Assembly: GCF_027924605.1 (NCBI RefSeq)
Contig: NZ_AP027042.1
Coordinates: 4,565,524-4,629,523, forward strand
Source: Dyella sp. GSA-30
GTDB lineage: Bacteria > Pseudomonadota > Gammaproteobacteria > Xanthomonadales > Rhodanobacteraceae
Length of the DNA stretch: 64,000 nt
Direction: 5' to 3'
The stretch's first letter is position 1. Each line of letters begins with the position of its first letter. This document shows, in pieces, positions 62,066 through 64,000 of this stretch. A program made the position numbers and the translations under genes. A model generated the notes under the pieces. It saw only the letters and a program-made list of their open reading frames with translations, was not told the DNA's origin and did no database searches.

Positions 62066-63295
62066 ATGGCAATGAAACGCGTGGTAGTGACCGGCATCGG
62101 CGGTATTACGCCTTTGGGCCATGACTGGGCGCAGATCGAACCGCGCCTGCGCGCGTTTCGCAATGCCGCGCGGCGCATGCCCGAATGGGATTATTTCGAT
62201 GCCTTGAACAGCCGCCTGGGCTGCCCTGTCGACGACTTCACGTTGCCGGACTGGCCGCGTCGCCACCTGCGTTCGATGGGCCGCGTGGCGCAGTTGGCGG
62301 TCGCCGCCAGCGAGCGTGCACTGCACGATGCCGGACTGCATGGCAACACCGAGATTGCCGACGGTCGCATGGGTGTTGCCTATGGCTCGTCCGGCGGCAG
62401 CATCGAGCCGGTGCGCGTGATGGGCCGCATGCTGGAAACGGGCTCGATGCAAGGCGTCACCGCGACCAGCTATATCCAGATGATGGCGCACACCACCGCG
62501 GTGAATGTCGGCGTGTTCTTCGGCTTGAAGGGCCGCATCATTCCCACCTCGAGCGCGTGTACCTCGGGTAGCCAGGCAATCGGCTTTGGCTTTGAGGCAA
62601 TCCAGCAAGGCAAGCAGCAATTGATGTTGTGCGGCGGCGCGGAAGAACTGTCTGGCCCCGGCGTCGCCGTGTTCGACACCTTGTTCGCCACCAGTACGCG
62701 CAACGACGAACCGCAGCTGACGCCGCGCCCGTTCGACCGCGCGCGTGATGGCCTGGTGGTCGGCGAAGGCGCGACCACGTTGGTGCTGGAAGAGTACGAA
62801 CACGCCAAGGCACGCGGCGCACGCATCTATGCGGAGATCGTCGGCTTCGGCTGCAATTCGGACGGCAACCACATTACCCAGCCGACCAGCGAAACCATGG
62901 CTGCCGCGATGCGCCTGGCCCTGAACGATGCGCAACTCGCACCCGAGGCCATCGGCTATGTCAGCGCGCACGGCACCGCGACCGATCGTGGCGATGTGGC
63001 CGAAAGCCATGCCACCGCCGACGTGCTCGGTACGCGCGTGCCGATCAGTTCGATGAAAAGCTACGTCGGCCACACGCTGGGCGCCTGCGGCGCGCTGGAA
63101 AGCTGGTGGGCGATCGAGATGATGCGCGGCGGCTGGTTTGCGCCGACGATCAATCTCACCGATATCGACCCTGCCTGCGCCGAACTCGACTACGTCGTCG
63201 GCACCGGCCGCGACATCGATACGCCGTATGTGATGAACAACAATTTCGCGTTCGGCGGCATCAACACCTCGCTGATCTTCAAGGCCCACGCCTGA
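62066..63295 (+). CDS. beta-ketoacyl-ACP synthase (FabF-like) of the polyene cluster
   Basis: 409 residues. The active-site Cys165 is in S-S-A-C-T-S-G-S. His residues lie in A-H-G-T-A-T-D and V-G-H-T-L-G-A-C. The complete Cys-His-His triad implies condensing activity. Best fit is the ketosynthase of an aryl-polyene cluster. GGGGAG precedes ATG 62066. The stop overlaps the next ketosynthase start by one base. Confidence 0.92.
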   Translation: MAMKRVVVTGIGGITPLGHDWAQIEPRLRAFRNAARRMPEWDYFDALNSRLGCPVDDFTLPDWPRRHLRSMGRVAQLAVAASERALHDAGLHGNTEIADGRMGVAYGSSGGSIEPVRVMGRMLETGSMQGVTATSYIQMMAHTTAVNVGVFFGLKGRIIPTSSACTSGSQAIGFGFEAIQQGKQQLMLCGGAEELSGPGVAVFDTLFATSTRNDEPQLTPRPFDRARDGLVVGEGATTLVLEEYEHAKARGARIYAEIVGFGCNSDGNHITQPTSETMAAAMRLALNDAQLAPEAIGYVSAHGTATDRGDVAESHATADVLGTRVPISSMKSYVGHTLGACGALESWWAIEMMRGGWFAPTINLTDIDPACAELDYVVGTGRDIDTPYVMNNNFAFGGINTSLIFKAHA

Positions 63296-64000
63296 TGCCC
63301 ATCGGCATGCGCCCCGATGCGATGCATGCACGCCACAACGCGGCCGGCCTGCCGCGCGTGGTGGTCACCGGCATGGGCGCGGTGAGCTGCCTGGGCATGG
63401 GTACCGATGCCCTGCTCGATGCGATGCGCGAAGGCCGCAGCGGCATTCGACACATGGAAGCGTTTGCCGATCTGGGCATGCGCAGCCGGGTGGGCGGCCC
63501 CGTCGATCCACAGGGTCTGCTCGATCTGCCGCGCAAGCTGCGACGCTTTCTCGCCACGCCGGCGCTTTATGCGTGGTACGCCCTGCATGAAGCCCTGGAG
63601 CAATCAGGCCTGTTGCCGGAGCGCTTGAGCCATGCCGACTGCGGCCTGGTGATGGGCGGCGGCGCGGCGCTTAGCGAACACCAGTTCGCACTGGAAAATT
63701 TCCGCGAGCGCGGTATCGAGCGCATCTCACCGTTCACCGTGCCGCGCGGCATGAGCAGCAACCTGTCGGCCAGCCTCGCGCATATTTTCGGCATCGGCGG
63801 CTACAGCTATACGATGAGCTCGGCCTGCACCAGCGCCACGCACGCGATCGGCCACGCCATGGAGCTGATCCAGCTGGGCAAGCAGAACGTGGTGCTGTGC
63901 GGTGGCAGCGACGAGCTGCACGACACTACCGCGCTGTGGTTCGACGCCATGGACGCTTTGTCCAGCACGAGCAACGCGCACCCCGAGCGCGCATCGCGCC
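63295..64000 (+). CDS. second beta-ketoacyl-ACP synthase (partial, runs off the edge)
   Basis: 235 codons are present without a stop. The reading is direct: V-V-V-T-G-M-G-A-V-S-C-L-G near residue 21, and the active-site-like S-S-A-C-T-S-A with Cys178. It is homologous to the preceding gene and its start overlaps that gene's TGA by one base. In aryl-polyene and type II polyketide systems two ketosynthases act as a pair, one of which may be a chain-length factor. Because Cys is retained here, this one could be active. Confidence 0.88.
   Translation, partial: MPIGMRPDAMHARHNAAGLPRVVVTGMGAVSCLGMGTDALLDAMREGRSGIRHMEAFADLGMRSRVGGPVDPQGLLDLPRKLRRFLATPALYAWYALHEALEQSGLLPERLSHADCGLVMGGGAALSEHQFALENFRERGIERISPFTVPRGMSSNLSASLAHIFGIGGYSYTMSSACTSATHAIGHAMELIQLGKQNVVLCGGSDELHDTTALWFDAMDALSSTSNAHPERASR

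Noticed and set aside
61994-63331. 445-residue minus-strand frame over the ketosynthase gene
   Set aside because: The plus strand has a complete ketosynthase with catalytic triad, and the minus frame has no recognisable family.

Overview
The window is high-GC chromosomal DNA from a gammaproteobacterium, most likely a Xanthomonadales member of the Rhodanobacteraceae type (Dyella/Luteibacter/Frateuria-like). This is an inference. It rests on the start of a xanthomonadin/aryl-polyene type operon at the right edge, a fused isobutyryl-CoA mutase, and the style of interspersed palindromic repeats. No plasmid, phage, transposase, rRNA, tRNA or CRISPR was recognised.

Layout. 0-7.4 kb: the N-terminus of an exported protein, a lone ExbD, YjdN-like and YjdM-like proteins, a Tat-exported multicopper oxidase and an exported phosphoesterase. 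7.5-24.5 kb: mixed housekeeping and small unknown genes, including a RecF-like ATPase, YbiI, a GST-like protein, a Spy/CpxP-like protein, a class C beta-lactamase-fold hydrolase, a Clp-fold protease coupled to a GIY-YIG protein, a YegD-type Hsp70, a FUSC transporter, a persulfide-dioxygenase-like protein and a very basic unknown protein with NLS-like motifs. 24.5-33.1 kb: regulator/target pairs (MocR with an EamA transporter, PadR with a HAAS-type membrane protein, HxlR with a dehalogenase-like hydrolase), each with visible dyads or direct repeats beside it.

33.3-34.4 kb holds the most unusual system: a compact four-gene R-body (reb) operon, with three RebB-family proteins and a small Ala-rich partner, preceded by two perfect inverted repeats. 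34.4-49.8 kb is accessory: tandem COQ9-like genes, a lipoprotein ending in a repeat, a front-end desaturase, an AT-rich patch of three unfamiliar genes, an orphan PhnZ-like HD oxygenase, two paralogous secreted proteins 5 kb apart, an M50 protease, an orphan CdiI-like immunity gene and a membrane-anchored Mrr-like nuclease.

49.9-57.7 kb contains IcmF, a TetR/hydrolase pair, two Trp-rich envelope proteins and a leucine-dehydrogenase-family enzyme. IcmF and leucine dehydrogenase both fit branched-chain acyl metabolism. 58.0-64.0 kb is a tightly coupled operon (ACP, glycosyltransferase, LolA-like, MMPL exporter, two ketosynthases) running off the end, consistent with aryl-polyene pigment assembly and export.

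Three families of interspersed palindromic repeats were seen: 4365/17281/56286, 26987/53586 and 37191. Start codons were chosen by ribosome-binding sites and signal peptides and often lie downstream of the longest open frame.
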